A stretch of DNA of 64,000 nt, taken from the NCBI GenBank assembly GCA_028829895.1, contig CM054178.1, positions 88,701,558 to 88,765,557 on the forward strand, read 5' to 3'. The notes beneath the pieces were generated by a model. That model did no database searches. It saw nothing but the letters and a program-made list of their open reading frames with translations, and was not told the DNA's origin. A program made the translations under genes and the position numbers. Position 1 is the first letter of the stretch; each line of letters starts with the position of its first letter. Shown one piece after another: positions 1-11,640 of this stretch. This stretch comes from Sinotaia quadrata (taxonomy: Eukaryota > Mollusca > Gastropoda > Architaenioglossa > Viviparidae).

Positions 1-820
1 ACAAACTTTAGAACACGAGGTAAAAGCTTCAATCAATTTTTCCTCATGGGAATGGAAGTGATTAGATCTTCGACCCTTAAACCCTAGGAGAGTGGCCCAT
101 CAAACCTAAACGAGGGCACAGACTTCTCCCTAGAGTAATGAGGACGTCACCTGTCCTCTTCTTCTGAAATGTAGGAGGGGATGTGTGGGAAAAGAATCAG
201 TTTAAAATGGTGATTTACTTTTATATTCTATTTATTAAAACTAGAATAGAAAATTAGCTAATTGTTTTAAAGAAAATGCCATTTAGAGCTAACTTAATGT
301 TTTAAGTGCGACATAAAATATTTTTTGAATGTGACGTTTTTAACTCCAAATTTATTATTTGTCATCACTGAAATATTACTCGTAGCTTTTGTCATTATTT
401 TCCTTTTTAGCAAACATATCTTTTGAGACTGAAGTTTACGACTGAAGAAAGTTAACAAACATTGCTAACACACTTTGTACGGAGAGATAAATTTGCAACA
501 GTCTTTTTAACATGATATAAATTGCTCTGGTATAAATATGGAAAGAAATATGTAAGACTTTAAACATGATAGTAAACTATACTTTATTATAGTCTCTATC
601 TACATTATAGTACTGACAACGATAACCGCAGATTTAATCCTATTCTCTACGTATATTTATAAGATATGATTTTTTTTTATTCAATAGGTTAATTTAGCCT
701 CTATAACCACATTATAACTTTAACTTTTATACACTCCAGTTATACATCATACATCCTATCAACCTAATCTTACATATCCTATCTAGTTTATATTATACGT
801 CTTTATATTACATATTAAGC
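1..820. other. AT-rich intronic DNA, no gene seen
   Basis: No coding signal was recognised. A purine-rich run at about 172-181 directly followed by TGTGTGGG (from 182) resembles a polypurine tract and the start of a long terminal repeat, but no partner repeat or retroelement protein was found. The stretch lies in the downstream intron of the Kv2 gene on the minus strand. Confidence 0.5.
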
Positions 821-975
821 ACCCTATCTACTGCAGTTTATACACCTATCTACTGCAGCTTATACACCCTATCTATTGCAGCTTATACACCCTATCTACT
901 CCATGTTATCCACCCTATCTACTGCATCCTAAACACCCTATCTACTGCATGTTATACACCCTATCTACTGCATCA
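821..975. repeat. 24-bp minisatellite, about 6 copies
   Basis: Imperfect tandem units starting CTATCTACTGCAGCTTATAC; some copies have CATG or CATC in place of CAGC. Confidence 0.8.
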
Positions 976-1004
976 TATCGATCATACACCTTACTATCTT
1001 ATAT

Positions 1005-1890
1005 TCTATACACTCTGTCTACCTGTAAATTATTCACATTATTAACATATATACAATAATCTCTCTCAACTTATAGAATATACACCTTCTTAACTTATAT
1101 TTTATACACATTACCTACCCGTCGATTATAAACTTTATTAACTTATATTCTGTACACATTGTCTACCTATAGATTATGCACCTTATTAACTGACATTGTA
1201 TACACCCACTCTCTGTAGGTTATATTAGCTAGTAATTTATATTCTATATACTCTGTCTACGTGTTGCCTCTACTCTTTATTAACTTTACACTATAAAATA
1301 TACCTACCATTTGGTTATGCACCTCATTAATTTATATTCTATATACTCTGTCTACCTGGAGTTTATATACCTTATTAATTTATATTCTATGTACTCTACC
1401 TACCCATAGATTATTCACCTTATTAACTTTATATTCTATCTACCTATTGATTATAAACCTTATTAACTTATATTCTTTTCACTCTGTCTACCTATAGCCT
1501 GTATTTTTTGTTAACTTATTTTCTATAATCTTTGTCTATCAAATTATTATACAACTCATGAATTTATTTTCTATACACTCTGTCTACCTATAGATTATAC
1601 ATTTTATTAACGTATATTCTATACACTCTATCTAACTATAGATTATACATTTTATTAACGTATATTCTATACACTCTATCTACCTATAGATTATACATTT
1701 TATTAACGTATATTCTATACACTCTATCTAACTATAGATTATACATTTTATTAACGTATATTCTATACACTCTATCTAACTATAGATTATATATCTTATT
1801 AACCTGTATTCTATACCGTCTTCCTGTAGATTTTATTCCTTATTACCTTCTATTCTATACACAATGTCTGCCTGTACATTGTACATCTCA
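1005..1890. repeat. 48-bp AT-rich minisatellite, degenerate
   Basis: GATTATACATTTTATTAACG recurs at 1593, 1641, 1689 and 1737, with a variant at 1785: an exact 48-bp period. Left of 1560 the same motifs (TTATTAACTTATATTCTATA, CTGTCTACC) continue in diverged copies, so the array is older at its left end and recently homogenised near 1560-1800. Confidence 0.8.
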
Positions 1891-1926
1891 TTTTCCTACG
1901 TATTATACATACATTTTATATATCTT

Positions 1927-2010
1927 ATCTTGTACATTTTATAGATCTATAATCTTGTACATTTTATAGATCTATAATCTTGTATATTTTATAGATCTAT
2001 TTCTTGTACA
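1927..2010. repeat. 25-bp minisatellite, 3 copies
   Basis: TGTACATTTTATAGATCTAT at 1931 and 1956, and a TGTATATT variant at 1981. Confidence 0.8.
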
Positions 2011-2142
2011 TCCTACCTAGTCCATTTTGCATCTTGTACACTCTGCCTACGTATATCTTTATATCATATACACTCCCTGGCTTCTTTAACAATATTCTTT
2101 ATTACTGACATTCCCATGATAAAGCAAACTAAATTAATTGTG

Positions 2143-2600
2143 TTTCAGCTTGCAGGTAAACAAATAGATAACACCAGCTGTGCTTTAGCTTGAAGGTACA
2201 ACAAAGGACAAGACTTGAACTTTAGCTTGCTGGTAAACAAGTGTGCTTCAGATTGTAGAAAAACAGATAAATCAACTGTACTTGAGCTTTATAGGTACAA
2301 CAAACGACAAGAGTTGAGCTTTAACTTGCTGGTAAACAAACAACACTGGTGTGTTTCAGATAGTAGGTAAACTTATGACACCAGTTGGGCTTCAGCTTAT
2401 GTAGACGATACCAGTTGTACTTTAGCGCGTAGATAGACAGGTGACAACTTGTAGTAAACGATGATGCTTTAGTTTGTCGGTAAGGTAGACTACATTAGAT
2501 GTGATTTAATTTGCAGGTAATACATACAATAACAATTGTGTTTTAGCGTCCAAGTACAACTAAGACAACAGTTGAGCTTTGGTTTGTGGATGACATATGC
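2143..2600. repeat. Degenerate ~50-60 bp tandem repeat
   Basis: Blocks such as GCTTTAGCTTGCAGGTAAAC and GGTACAACAAAGGACAAGA recur with many substitutions and length changes; an old, diverged array. Confidence 0.5.
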
Positions 2601-2616
2601 AACAGTCGATGTGCAT

Positions 2617-2708
2617 CACCTTAGTCAGTTCATTTGAATGACAGACATTCTTAAAGGAGACCACCTTAGTCAGTTCATTTGAATGACACAGACATTCTTA
2701 AAGGAGAC
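2617..2708. repeat. 45-bp tandem duplication
   Basis: Two copies starting CACCTTAGTCAGTTCATTTG at 2617 and 2662; the second carries an extra CA. Confidence 0.85.
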
Positions 2709-4074
2709 ATCACATCAAACGAAATAATAGCACAAAAAATTCTTTGGAGACATTGAACGTAACGCGTACACAGGACAAAGGATGAATGTTCATCTCTATG
2801 GTTGGCGGTTTAGGCTACAATTCAAGTTTGGTTTAATCATTGCTTTAACCTGACAAATGTTCCATTTATCTTTCAAAATGTAAGATTTTAGCTAAATAAT
2901 AATTTGGTTTGTTTACTAAATTAATTTCACTGAAATCTAAGAATTTATTTTAAGCCATCTAAATAAGAAAACAATTTAACAAGTGAAACCTTATTTACTG
3001 ACAGTTTGGGTACAATGTTAAGTCGGTTGATCCAAACGTTAACGACTCAATTGTATCATCTAGCTTGTAAAATGTAACCTCCATCTCGTCAAAATTTCAT
3101 TTAGCAAGCTAAATCACTTGGCAGTTTAGGTTATAACAAAATAGTGAACCTTATAATCTCTCATAACAGCGATCTACAATCGAAATGGCAGTTTAATAGT
3201 CACATCCGGAACAAACGACAATTAGCGTATCAATACTGATCTACAGGAACAATCCCTTTTCCTTTTCAACCAACTGCAAATTTCTTTTTAATTAAACTTA
3301 TAAACAAAAAACATTCAAAGACAAATTAAACGCGAATAACGACTTTTGTTTTAATTTTAAAACATAAATGTAAGTTTTCATCAAACATTTTGTTCATCTG
3401 ATTTAAAGTCAGATTTATTAATCTGCATAGATTTTGTATAAACTAGGTTCCTTGTATTTTCCTCGCTTTTATAATCATTTACCCATACAAGACCGCTTTG
3501 TAATATAAATGATTTCTTTCTTCAACTGGCTTAGTATGTAATTCCATTTCATAACATCACCGAATACCACTTTACTTTGCAAAGGAAAGCAATGAATGAA
3601 TTTTTAAAAGCAACTGTGGTAGAATAATAATTTTATTTTAATTTATTTATTTCAAAAACTTTCAAACTGTTGTGCTTAAACAACTCTAGGACTCGCATGC
3701 GTTATCCCATTTTCGAAATAAAAGATAAGGTTCAGTATTTAGACTTGACCTAAATTGCCTAGCGATACAGCTTGCTAAGTAAAGATTTAGCAAGCTAAAA
3801 TTCTGACTACAAAACGTGAATGGCTGCACGAACCGTCAAACATACACTCAGCTACCAGGATGCACGTCGTTGAGGCTGGGAAAAGAAAACTAGTTTAATC
3901 TAGAAACGACCAGTTTGGTCCATGGTAAGTTCAACAATCATTCACCATCGTATTTCTGCTTATTGATTTTTTGTCCTTCCCTACAAACTGATGTCTTTCT
4001 TTTTTTTCCCCTTCCGAGCACTTCAGCATTATCAATATTTTCTTTCGACCTCCTCGCTGTCGCGAATACTCGGT
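2709..4074. other. Unique AT-rich intronic DNA
   Basis: No repeat array, gene or transposon motif recognised. The motif AGCAAGCTAAA recurs loosely (about 3112 and 3788), suggesting traces of an old duplication. Confidence 0.5.
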
Positions 4075-4218
4075 ACAGAAAATTCAAATGAAGATTGTCT
4101 CTTGGATTGCATTTTAAAAAGAACAGAAAATTCAAATGAAGATTGTCTCTTGGATTGCATTTTAAAAAGAACAGAAAATTCAAATGAAGATTGTCTCTTG
4201 GATTGCATTTTAAAAAGA
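4075..4218. repeat. 48-bp minisatellite, 3 exact copies
   Basis: Starts at 4075, 4123 and 4171. The period is a multiple of three and creates a repeated 16-residue open frame; nothing else supports a gene. Confidence 0.9.
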
Positions 4219-4687
4219 AACAGGAGTAGAAGGGCTTTGAAAATAACTCCCGTGCAGGCTAGCTATTGCTTCGTGTATCAGTGTGAAGAAAGCAAGTACA
4301 ACAACAGAAATCAGTGAAGAAAAATACCCTTAAACACTAAATAAGAACAACTTCGGCTATTACTTAGTTTTACATATTTCATTTCACGTTTTATTTTACT
4401 AGTACTTTCAATGCATAAGAATGTACAATGTATACATTTATTATTTTTGACGTAGTTCATTTTAATCTGTTTTACTTATTGCAAAATCTGATTTTATCAG
4501 TTTTATGATGTATCTACCTTTAATATAATAAAAGCAGCTGCTGTATGGTTTTTCTGTTTCATAATTTGATGAAAGAATCAGTTGCAAGATAAATCAAATC
4601 CACAACGTACATTAAATTTAGAGTTTTATTCGAGATTTATGAGTTTTATTGACTTTACATATTATAACTGTGTAGCTTAGTAAAAAC
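4219..4687. other. AT-rich intronic DNA
   Basis: No gene or repeat array seen; leads into the CA microsatellite. Confidence 0.5.

Positions 4688-4746
<59 letters not shown>
4688..4746. repeat. (CA)n microsatellite
   Basis: About 29 uninterrupted CA units. Confidence 0.98.
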
Positions 4747-4748
<2 letters not shown>

Positions 4749-4864
4749 GAGACGTTCTGTACTAGGGGGAAAAAAGAACTCTTCAAACAAAAAACTGTTT
4801 TCTTATTTTTAAATTTTATGATTTCGTGCAATCACTTTGCCTTGTCATGTCGAGGACACTTTTA

Positions 4865-5126
4865 GATTGTGTAAAAACTGAATTGGAACCACCTTCTGAC
4901 CACATTTTATCATGGAGGTCAGTCACGTTCTCTGGTTACGTGTTCATTTTGATTGTGTAAAAACTGAATTGGAACCACCTTCTGACCACATCTTTTATCA
5001 TGGAGGTCAGTCACGTTCTCTGGTTACGTGTTCATTTTGATTGTGTAAAAACTGAATTGGAACCACCTTCTGACCACATCTTTTATCATGGAGGTCAGTC
5101 ACGTTCTCTGGTTACGTGTTCATTTT
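4865..5126. repeat. 86-88 bp minisatellite, 3 copies
   Basis: GATTGTGTAAAAACTGAATT at 4865, 4951 and 5039. Copies 2 and 3 share a 2-bp insertion (ACATCTTTT) absent from copy 1. Confidence 0.9.
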
Positions 5127-5193
5127 GACACGACACAGACTGTGCAAGAAAATGAGTAACTATACATTTCTTCTAACGCACTTACTTTAAAAC

Positions 5194-5568
5194 CATGTAA
5201 AGAACATGGCATTAAGGATAACTGATATTTTTCATTGATGACTCTTAGAAAAGTGGAAAGAAAACTATCATGTAAAGAACATGGCATTAAGGATAACTGA
5301 TATTTTTCATTGATGTCTCTTAGAAAGGTGGAGAGAAAACTATCATGTAAAGAACATGGCATTAAGGATAACTGATATTTTTCATTGATGTCTCTTAGAA
5401 AAGTGGAGAGAAAACTATCATGTAAAGAACATGGCATTAAGGATAACTGATATTTTTCATTGATGTCTCTTAGAAAAGTGGAGAGAAAACTATCATGTAA
5501 AGAACATGGCATTAAGGATAACTGATATTTTTCATTGATGTCTCTTAGAAAAGTGGAGAGAAAACTAT
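5194..5568. repeat. 75-bp minisatellite, 5 copies
   Basis: CATGTAAAGAACATGGCATT at 5194, 5269, 5344, 5419 and 5494. The 75-bp period keeps a 25-residue frame open on the minus strand; interpreted as a by-product of the period. Confidence 0.92.
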
Positions 5569-5635
5569 ATTGTTGCGTGCATGCAGTGAGGTGTTGAAGA
5601 GGCAACACAACTATAGAAGAAAAAGAGAAATTGCC

Positions 5636-7168
5636 TTGGCAATCGCTAGTTCTCATTAGAGTAATTTGTGATCTTGGCAATCGCTAGTTCTCATTAGAGT
5701 AATTTGTGATCTTGACAATCGCTAGTTCTCATTAGAGTAATTTGTGATCTTGACAATCGCTAGTTCTCATTAGAGTAATTTTGTGATGTTCTCGACAATC
5801 GCTAGTTCTCATTAGAGTAATTTTGTGATGTTCTCGACAATCGCTAGTTCTCATTAGAGTAATTTTGTGATGTTCTCGACAATCGCTAGTTCTCATTAGA
5901 GTAATTTTGTGATGTTCTCGACAATCGCTAGTTCTCATTAGAGTAATTTTGTGATGTTCTCGACAATCGCTAGTTCTCATTAGAGTAATTTTGTGATGTT
6001 CTCGACAATCGCTAGTTCTCATTAGAGTAATTTGTGATGTTCTCGGCAATCGCTAGTTCTCATTAGAGTAATTTGTGATCTTGGCAATCGCTAGTTCTCA
6101 TTAGAGTAATTTGTGATGTTCTTGGCAATCGCTAGTTCTCATTAGAGTAATTTTGTGATGTTCTCGACAATCGCTAGTTCTCATTAGAGTAATTTTGTGA
6201 TGTTCTTGGCAATCGCTAGTTCTCATTAGAGTAATTTGTGATGTTCTTGGCAATCGCTAGTTCTCATTAGAGTAATTTGTGATCTTGGCAATCGCTAGTT
6301 CTCAGTAGAGTAATTTGTGATCTTGGCAATCGCTAGTTCTCATTAGAGTAATTTGTGATCTTGACAATCGCTAGTTCTCATTAGAGTAATTTGTGATCTT
6401 GACAATCGCTAGTTCTCATTAGAGTAATTTTGTGATGTTCTCGACAATCGCTAGTTCTCATTAGAGTAATTTTGTGATGTTCTCGACAATCGCTAGTTCT
6501 CATTAGAGTAATTTTGTGATGTTCTCGACAATCGCTAGTTCTCATTAGAGTAATTTTGTGATGTTCTCGACAATCGCTAGTTCTCATTAGAGTAATTTTG
6601 TGATGTTCTCGACAATCGCTAGTTCTCATTAGAGTAATTTGTGATGTTCTCGGCAATCGCTAGTTCTCATTAGAGTAATTTGTGATGTTCTCGGCAATCG
6701 CTAGTTCTCATTAGAGTAATTTGTGATCTTGGCAATCGCTAGTTCTCATTAGAGTAATTTGTGATGTTCTTGGCAATCGCTAGTTCTCATTAGAGTAATT
6801 TTGTGATGTTCTCGACAATCGCTAGTTCTCATTAGAGTAATTTTGTGATGTTCTTGGCAATCGCTAGTTCTCATTAGAGTAATTTGTGATGTTCTTGGCA
6901 ATCGCTAGTTCTCATTAGAGTAATTTGTGATCTTGGCAATCGCTAGTTCTCAGTAGAGTAATTTGTGATCTTGGCAATCGCTAGTTCTCATTAGAGTAAT
7001 TTGTGATCTTGGCAATCGCTAGTTCTCATTAGAGTAATTTGTGATGTTTTTGGCAATCGCTAGTTCTCATTAGAGTAATTTGTGATGTTTTTGGCAATCG
7101 CTAGTTCTCATTAGAGTAATTTGTGATGTTTTTGGCAATCGCTAGTTCTCATTAGAGTAATTTGTGAT
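5636..7168. repeat. 1.5-kb array of 38/41/42-bp units with higher-order structure
   Basis: About 38 copies of a unit with core CAATCGCTAGTTCTCATTAG. Three length variants alternate: 38 bp (ATCTTGGC form), 41 bp (ATGTTCTTGGC) and 42 bp (ATGTTCTCGAC with TTTTG). The order of variants from about 5709 is repeated from about 6358, a higher-order duplication of roughly 650 bp differing by one 42-bp unit. The open frames across it are repeats of 14 codons. Confidence 0.95.
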
Positions 7169-7489
7169 GCATGGTTACGGATGTACCTTTTTCTGTAAGC
7201 ATGATGTATGCAGAAAAAAGTGTTACATTGAGGCGGCTAGCATTTAACTGGTGATGTTAAACAGGATAACGCATTGATGATGGCACAAGTAATGATAAGG
7301 ATATTATGAATTAAGAACATCATTAGATAATAAATATGATAAATAAAGCTTTTGTCAACTGCTCAAAAAATATCTGTTTGACTGTTCTGTTAAAAAATAT
7401 TTTCTGTCAAGTTTATTTTACTATTAACCGACAATATACATTACATCTCGTGCAGGAGGGGTCATCTAGTACCTATTGATAGAGCCAAG
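7169..7489. other. Unique spacer between arrays
   Basis: AT-rich, no gene or repeat recognised. Confidence 0.5.
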
Positions 7490-7960
7490 TACTGACGAAG
7501 TTAGTGAAGAATGCCAATTTATAGACAAAGAAGTTAATGCGAAGTTAAAGAAGAATGTCAATTTAAAGTTAATGCGAAGTTAATGAAGAATGTCAATTAA
7601 AGAAGAATGCCAATTTAAAGACAAAGAAGTTAATGCGAAGTTAAAGAAGAATGTCAATTTAAAGAAAAGAAGGTAATGAAGAATGCAGATTTAAAGACAA
7701 AAAAAAAAAAAAAGCTAAAGTGAAGTTATTGAAGAATGCAGATTTAAAGACACAGAAGTTAAGTGAAGATAATGAAGAATGCAAATGTAAAATAAAAGAA
7801 GTTAATGACAAATGCAAATTTAAAGACAAAGAAGTTAATGTGAAGTCACAGAAGAATGCAGATTTAAATACACAGAGGTTATTGAAGAATGCAAATTTAA
7901 ATACACAGAGGTTATTGAATAATGCAAATTTAAAGACAAAGGAAGCTTTAATGTACCTAA
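7490..7960. repeat. Degenerate 36-48 bp purine-rich tandem repeat
   Basis: Repeated blocks GAAGAATGC, AATTTAAAGACA and AGAAGTTAATG with variable spacing; interrupted by a poly-A run near 7700. Confidence 0.75.
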
Positions 7961-8440
7961 TGACCAGAGTCATTAGCAAAGAAAAATGAAATGCAGGTCT
8001 GTTGTGTCTACTCTGTCTACACTTTATATACTTAAAGTCTACTGCAGGTCTTAAACGAACAAACATCCCCAAATAAAAATCCGGGCCCATCTAACAAAGG
8101 AAGAACAATCTACAACAATAACAGAAAAATCAATAATGAAAGTAAAACCCACACAAAATTCAAAAAGCACCTCCCCCCCCCACACACACATACACATACA
8201 CACACTATACAACAGAATGACCACGTTGAAAATATTTTAAAATTAAATAAGATAGAACATAAAAACAAGACTTTACTCTCAGTGTTGTCATATCTTCACA
8301 ATCTTGAAATCTCTACGTGCTCGCTAAAACCGACAATCATTTGAACAATTATTGATGTTGCTGTCAGTACAGATTCATAAATTAAACAGTTTCCCTCATT
8401 AACACGTTTTGATTAATTTCGGTGTATTCTTCATGCTAAA
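7961..8440. other. Intronic DNA with short C-run/CA tract
   Basis: Contains a C9 run followed by an interrupted CA tract near 8172-8205. No gene seen. Confidence 0.5.
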
Positions 8441-8820
8441 TTTTAATTGACACTTTGAGTACAGAGCGTGTGTACGTAAACAGCAAAAGCAATAGCGAGC
8501 CGTAAAAAAGAAAATGTTTGATTGTAAATCGGCGGGAGGAGGAGGGAGATAATAATTAATCTGTATTGGTTATGGATTTACAGGTTGTCTTCCGAGGGCA
8601 GGCGACAGGAACCTGCTGTCCGTGAAATGGAAAAAAATGTGTCTGACGTAACGCTTTCTCTAATAACGCCGTAATGGCCGACAACTCCCGACAGAAGCAG
8701 TAAACCCGTGTTTTGTTCAATTCCAGCGATTCTCTTTATGCAGCCTCTGAGTGGATTTACTGTATTCAACATAACGTGCATGATTCAGTTGAGAGTGACT
8801 ATTAATCGCTAACGTACGAA
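8441..8820. promoter_or_regulatory. Candidate conserved intronic element
   Basis: A repeat-free island with balanced base composition in an otherwise AT-rich, repeat-filled intron. It holds homeodomain-type sites (ATAATTAATCTGTATTGG near 8550), a CRE-like TGACGTAACG near 8643 and an open minus-strand stretch of 67 codons matching no family I know. Low stop density plus unusual composition suggests a constrained noncoding element; an unrecognised exon is the alternative. No conservation data are available. Confidence 0.25.
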
Positions 8821-8850
8821 GCAAAGAGGGGATGCACGAGAATGTAGATT

Positions 8851-9027
8851 TGTGAGACAAGAGAAATCTGGAAAACGAGATCAGAATGTTAATTTGTGAG
8901 ACAAGAGAAATCTGGAAAACGAGATCAGAATGATAATTTGTGAGACAAGAGAAATCTGGAAAACGAGATCAGAATGTTAATTCGTGAGACAAGAGAAATC
9001 TGGAAAACGAGATCAGAATGTAAATAT
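8851..9027. repeat. 44-bp minisatellite, 4 copies
   Basis: GAGACAAGAGAAATCTGGAA at 8854, 8898, 8942 and 8986; nearly identical. Confidence 0.93.
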
Positions 9028-9102
9028 GAGACAATATCAAGTGCCAATTAAATACATGTTTTTGTTTCTTTTGATGTTGTTATAGATAACTCAAATATCT
9101 TT

Positions 9103-9257
9103 AGCACAAAAAATTAAAGTAGGAATGTCATTCCTCTATTAAACTAATCACTCACAAAAAATTAAAGTAGGAATGTCATTCCTCTATTAAACTAATCACT
9201 CACAAAATTTTAAGTAGGAATGACATTCCTCTATTAAACTAATCACTCACAAAATGA
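9103..9257. repeat. 47-48 bp minisatellite, 3 copies
   Basis: AGGAATGTCATTCCTCTATT at 9121 and 9169, with a variant at 9216. The core GGAATGTCATTCC is nearly palindromic; copy 3 has GGAATGACATTCC. Confidence 0.9.
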
Positions 9258-9286
9258 AATCACGTGTTCGTTTCTATTCGTCGCGC

Positions 9287-9586
9287 CTTTTTGTGATGGC
9301 ATTTTGCTACTAATTATGTGAACAAAGTTAAAGGCATTTTTGTGATGGCATTTTGCTACTAATTATGTGAACAAAGTTAAAGGCATTTTTGTGATGGCAT
9401 TTTGCTACTAATTATGTGAACAAAGTTAAAGGCATTTTTGTGATGGCATTTTGCTACTAATTATGTGAACAAAGTTAAAGACATTTTTGTGATGGCATTT
9501 TGCTACTAATTATGTGAACAAAGTTAAAGGCATTTTTGTGATGGCATTTTGCTACTAATTATGTGAACAAAGTTAAAGGCCTTTTG
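9287..9586. repeat. 49-bp minisatellite, 6 copies
   Basis: TGTGATGGCATTTTGCTACT at 9292, 9341, 9390, 9439, 9488 and 9537; almost no divergence. Confidence 0.95.
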
Positions 9587-9904
9587 CAATAACGTGATGA
9601 GTTTCTGTCAGACCATTAAACTGGTTAATTTCTGTGAAGTGTGGGTGGGTGGAATTGGCTGACCACATCCTCAAATTATAAAATGAAAAAACTAAAGACA
9701 CGTGAACGTCGAATTTAATCTGTTTAAATTATTGTTTTTTGTTTACTGGTGTGACATGTTTCTTTACCTTCTCATTCCATTAATTCTTTACTTCAAGTTT
9801 TTTCACCGATTTATACTTAATCGTCAGTTTTGAGAACCTTCGTCATGACCCTCTCGATCTTTAATGTTTTTTTTTCTAGGATCCCGGCAAGAGACTTCTT
9901 CTGC
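9587..9904. other. Unique intronic DNA
   Basis: No gene or repeat array recognised. Confidence 0.5.
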
Positions 9905-10117
9905 AGTACTGCAAATGTTTTCTATAGGACTGCTGCAAGTGTTTTTTCTATAGTATTAATGCAAGTGTTTTTTTTCTATAGTATTAATGCAAGTGTTTTT
10001 TTTCTATAGTATTAATGCAAGTGTTTTTCGCTGTAGGGCTACTGCAAGTGTTCTGCTGCTAGCGTGTTTTTTCCCCCTGTAGAACTTCTGCAAGTGTTTT
10101 CTTCTGTAGTATTATTG
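9905..10117. repeat. Degenerate ~30-bp minisatellite, about 7 copies
   Basis: GCAAGTGTTTTTT followed by CTATAGTATTAAT or CTGTAG variants, with poly-T length changes. Confidence 0.8.
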
Positions 10118-10499
10118 AAACGTTCTTGAATTTTGCATCCTCGTCAGCTGATGTGATGAAATGAATTATCACCCATAACCTTTAGCAAGTGCGTCAAAAC
10201 AGCAGCTTGTATGCAGCTAGCGACAGCTTATAAAAACACTCTCTATGCTTATATTTCTCATAAACAATATGCACAAATTAGTGCACCTTTGAAAAAACAC
10301 ATGACACCAAGCGCTAGATGAATAATAATAAAAAATGAAAAAAAATGAAAAAAAAGTTATCAAACTCGCTTTTTGACAGTTTAGATTTATATATATATAT
10401 ATATATGCTTATCACTAAAGAACGATACAATGTTAAATCAGGATTTCACACCCCATTTGTGGTTATCTTATATTTTGCGGGTGTACTAAATTTTTGTGG
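10118..10499. other. Unique intronic DNA with short (TA)n
   Basis: A short TA tract at about 10388-10406; no gene recognised. Confidence 0.5.
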
Positions 10500-10862
10500 C
10501 ACCACTTCTTTGTGTTCCTTTACTATGCTTGTATACTAGCTTGTGACTCTACTTCTTTATGCTCCTATACTGAACTTTCGAGGAAGACTCTATTTTTTTG
10601 TGTTCCTCTAGTATGTTTTTGTAGAAGAGTTTGTGCCTCTACTTTACGTTTTTAGTAGACTATTTCTTTATGTTCCTCTACTTTACTTTCGCAGTAGACT
10701 CTACTTCTTTGCGTTCCTCAACCTTACGTTTGTAGTAGACTATTTCTTTGCGTTATTCTACTTTACTTTTGTAGTAGACTCTACTTCTTTGCGTTCCTCT
10801 ACTTTACTTTTGTAGTAGACTCTACTTCTTTGCGTTCCTCTACTTTACTTTTGTAGTAGCGT
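10500..10862. repeat. 41-bp minisatellite, about 8 copies
   Basis: TAGACTCTACTTCTTTGCGT at 10695, 10775 and 10816, with diverged copies to the left. It lies immediately 3' of the minus-strand LINE fossil, so it may be amplified LINE 3' sequence (inference). Confidence 0.85.
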
Positions 10863-10954
10863 TTGTGACTGTGATGTATATAGTTGCACCAGTATAGTTT
10901 CTTGATTTACTGCCATTCACGGGTTTATTTCATGGTGTTCATTTATTTCATTTC

Positions 10955-11207
10955 AGCAGGAGTGAACAAATATGTGCCTGCTGACGGGCGCCAGCTTTTA
11001 GCAGGAGTGAAGAAATATGTGCCTGCTGACGGGCGCCAGCTTTTAGCAGGAGTGAACAAATGTGTGCCTGCTGACGGGCGCCAGCTTTTAGCAGGAGTGA
11101 ACAAATGTGTGCCTGCTGACGGGCGCCAGCTTTTAGCAGGAGTGAACAAATGTGTGCCTGCTGACGGGCGCCAGCTTTTAGCAGGAGTGAACAAATGTGT
11201 GAGAACA
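10955..11207 (-). repeat. 45-bp minisatellite made from LINE C-terminal coding sequence
   Basis: AGCAGGAGTGAACAAATGTG recurs at 10955, 11000, 11045, 11090, 11135 and 11180 (last copy partial). On the minus strand each unit reads LFTPAKSWRPSAGTH, matching the TPSRxLRSSxDTR block that follows the HKISSLRF block in LINE polymerases, and it sits exactly there. The unit also has inverted arms CCTGCT/AGCAGG that could fold. On the plus strand it follows TTTCATTTCAG, an acceptor-like run considered accidental. Confidence 0.9.
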
Positions 11208-11389
11208 GAGAGGTAATAATGGAAAGAGTCAACGAAGCAAATCTAAGAGATGAGATCTTGTGCTGCATTCTGCTGTGAACAGGAAACCAGAAGTAGACTG
11301 TATATACGTTGGTGCATTCCGTTCCTGATGTCTCTGAGAATAATCCTACTTGTGGTGTCTTGAACTTTTAGAAGTTTCTTCACAAGGCA

Positions 11390-11439
11390 CAGTGTTAGAC
11401 CAGAGAAAAAAGTTACAATTACCAAGTCGATCGGTCAGT

Positions 11440-11488
<49 letters not shown>

Positions 11489-11640
11489 CACTGAACACAA
11501 GATTTAGTGTTGTGCCAGAGAGGTAAAACGATACAATTATCAAGTCGAGGGAAAGTAGCAGTAGCAGTGAGTAAAAGACAGTGTTATACCAGAGAGAAGA
11601 GAGTTACAATTATCGGGGGGGGGGGGAGAGAGACAGAGAG
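11390..11640 (-). repeat. Three diverged copies of a LINE block separated by (GA)n
   Basis: Plus-strand CCAGAGA...TTACAATTAYC occurs at 11400-11423, 11515-11541 and 11589-11614. On the minus strand the rightmost copy reads DNCNSLLSG, matching LDYCNSLLSG of LINE polymerases. Spacers contain GA runs (11441-11485 and near 11626-11642) and a G11 run, so the element was duplicated and microsatellites expanded between copies. Confidence 0.75.

Noticed and set aside
5120..6656. Minus-strand frames of 91-186 codons with internal amino-acid repeats
   Set aside because: Period lengths of 75 and 42 bp keep frames open; no start context, no family match, and they end with the arrays.
5636..7168. CRISPR-like regular repeats
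   Set aside because: Units are contiguous with no unique spacers, and the genome is eukaryotic; this is a minisatellite.
10884..11216. 110-codon plus-strand frame following an acceptor-like TTTCATTTCAG
   Set aside because: The repeat derives from LINE coding sequence on the other strand; the acceptor-like run is probably accidental.
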